Shown: positions 63,896 through 64,000 of the stretch, in pieces | How the letters are laid out: every line of letters begins with the position of its first letter | Numbering within the stretch: position 1 is the first letter of the stretch | From: Roseococcus pinisoli | GTDB lineage: Bacteria; Pseudomonadota; Alphaproteobacteria; Acetobacterales; Acetobacteraceae | Length of the DNA: 64,000 nucleotides | Assembly: GCF_018413645.1 (NCBI RefSeq) | Contig: NZ_JAHCDA010000002.1 | Location: forward strand, 434,001-498,000 | Reading direction: 5' to 3' | The notes under the pieces: generated by a model | Seen by the model: only the letters and a program-made list of their open reading frames with translations | Told to the model about the DNA's origin: nothing | Database searches by the model: none | Translations under genes and position numbers: made by a program

Positions 63896-64000
63896 CAGGA
63901 GGGGCGCCGGCTTCGCCAGATCAGGAAGGCGCCGATCAGGACCATCGGCAGTGAGAGCAGCTGGCCCATGGTGGCTCCGGCGAAGAGGAAGCCGAGATTG
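63895..64000 (-). CDS. lgt: Prolipoprotein diacylglyceryl transferase, C-terminal end (5' part outside window)
   Basis: Only the last 34 residues are in the window. GATMGQLLSLPMVLIGAFLI is the last membrane helix region of Lgt, where NTMGQxLSIPM is typical, and a short Arg-rich tail RSRRPS ends the protein. Gene order lgt-midA-pgeF supports the call. Confidence 0.82.
   Translation of the reverse strand, partial: NLGFLFAGATMGQLLSLPMVLIGAFLIWRSRRPS

Overview
The window is high-GC alphaproteobacterial chromosome. Codon use, the number of tripartite tricarboxylate (TTT/Bug) transport genes, an HWE-type histidine kinase, an AcpXL-like lipid A acyl carrier protein and a SecD-SecF fusion suggest a Roseomonas-like member of the Acetobacteraceae/Rhodospirillales. 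That placement is inference. Coding density is high, with many 1-4 base start/stop overlaps. One patch (about 25.3-28.0 kb) is clearly foreign.

Layout. 1-4.2 kb: iron uptake and storage (ferric iron binding protein, Bfd, bacterioferritin, FbpB-type permease) and a flavin reductase. 4.3-7.6 kb: a chemoreceptor and a lone Bug-type binding protein. 7.7-11 kb: an SDR/acyl-CoA dehydrogenase/APH kinase/DUF6285 operon with the gene content of the LvaABCD 4-hydroxyacyl-CoA pathway. 11.1-14.3 kb: leuC-leuD-leuB. 14.3-15.7 kb: an HWE histidine kinase whose membrane domain keeps the ethylene-receptor copper-site residues (Asp, Tyr, Cys, His) at ETR1 spacing. 15.8-18.8 kb: a very-long-chain acyl cluster (AcpXL, FabZ, Cys-less ketosynthase, ketosynthase), divergent from an orphan ATP-grasp protein. 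19.9-25.2 kb: two MFS transporters, a TetR regulator with twin operators, an amino acid oxidase and MsrA, then tRNA-Leu(CAA).

25.3-28.0 kb is an accretion zone. It holds a frameshifted gene cut by a decayed IS5-family element, an AT-rich orphan gene for a permuted papain-fold (YiiX/NlpC-P60-like) protein, and a truncated second copy of the same IS. The core resumes with an OmpR-type two-component pair and an MBL-fold hydrolase. 30.8-33.8 kb is tctCBA on the minus strand. Divergent from it is a tightly coupled operon of about 10 kb (33.9-43.7 kb) that combines two amidohydrolases, a complete oligopeptide-type ABC importer and an iron alcohol dehydrogenase. It looks like an uptake-and-hydrolysis pathway for an unidentified amide or N-heterocycle.

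43.8-64 kb: an EAL protein, secDF, a Gfo/Idh oxidoreductase, two tandem D-aminoacylase paralogues, an AsmA-like protein, a cytoplasmic-looking class 3 lipase, tyrS, anmK, a phosphoglycerate-mutase-like phosphatase, three glutathione transferases, prs, a lipoprotein, pgeF, midA and the 3' end of lgt. The most notable loci are the ethylene-receptor-like kinase, the IS-flanked papain-fold orphan, the Lva-like operon and the amidohydrolase/ABC operon.
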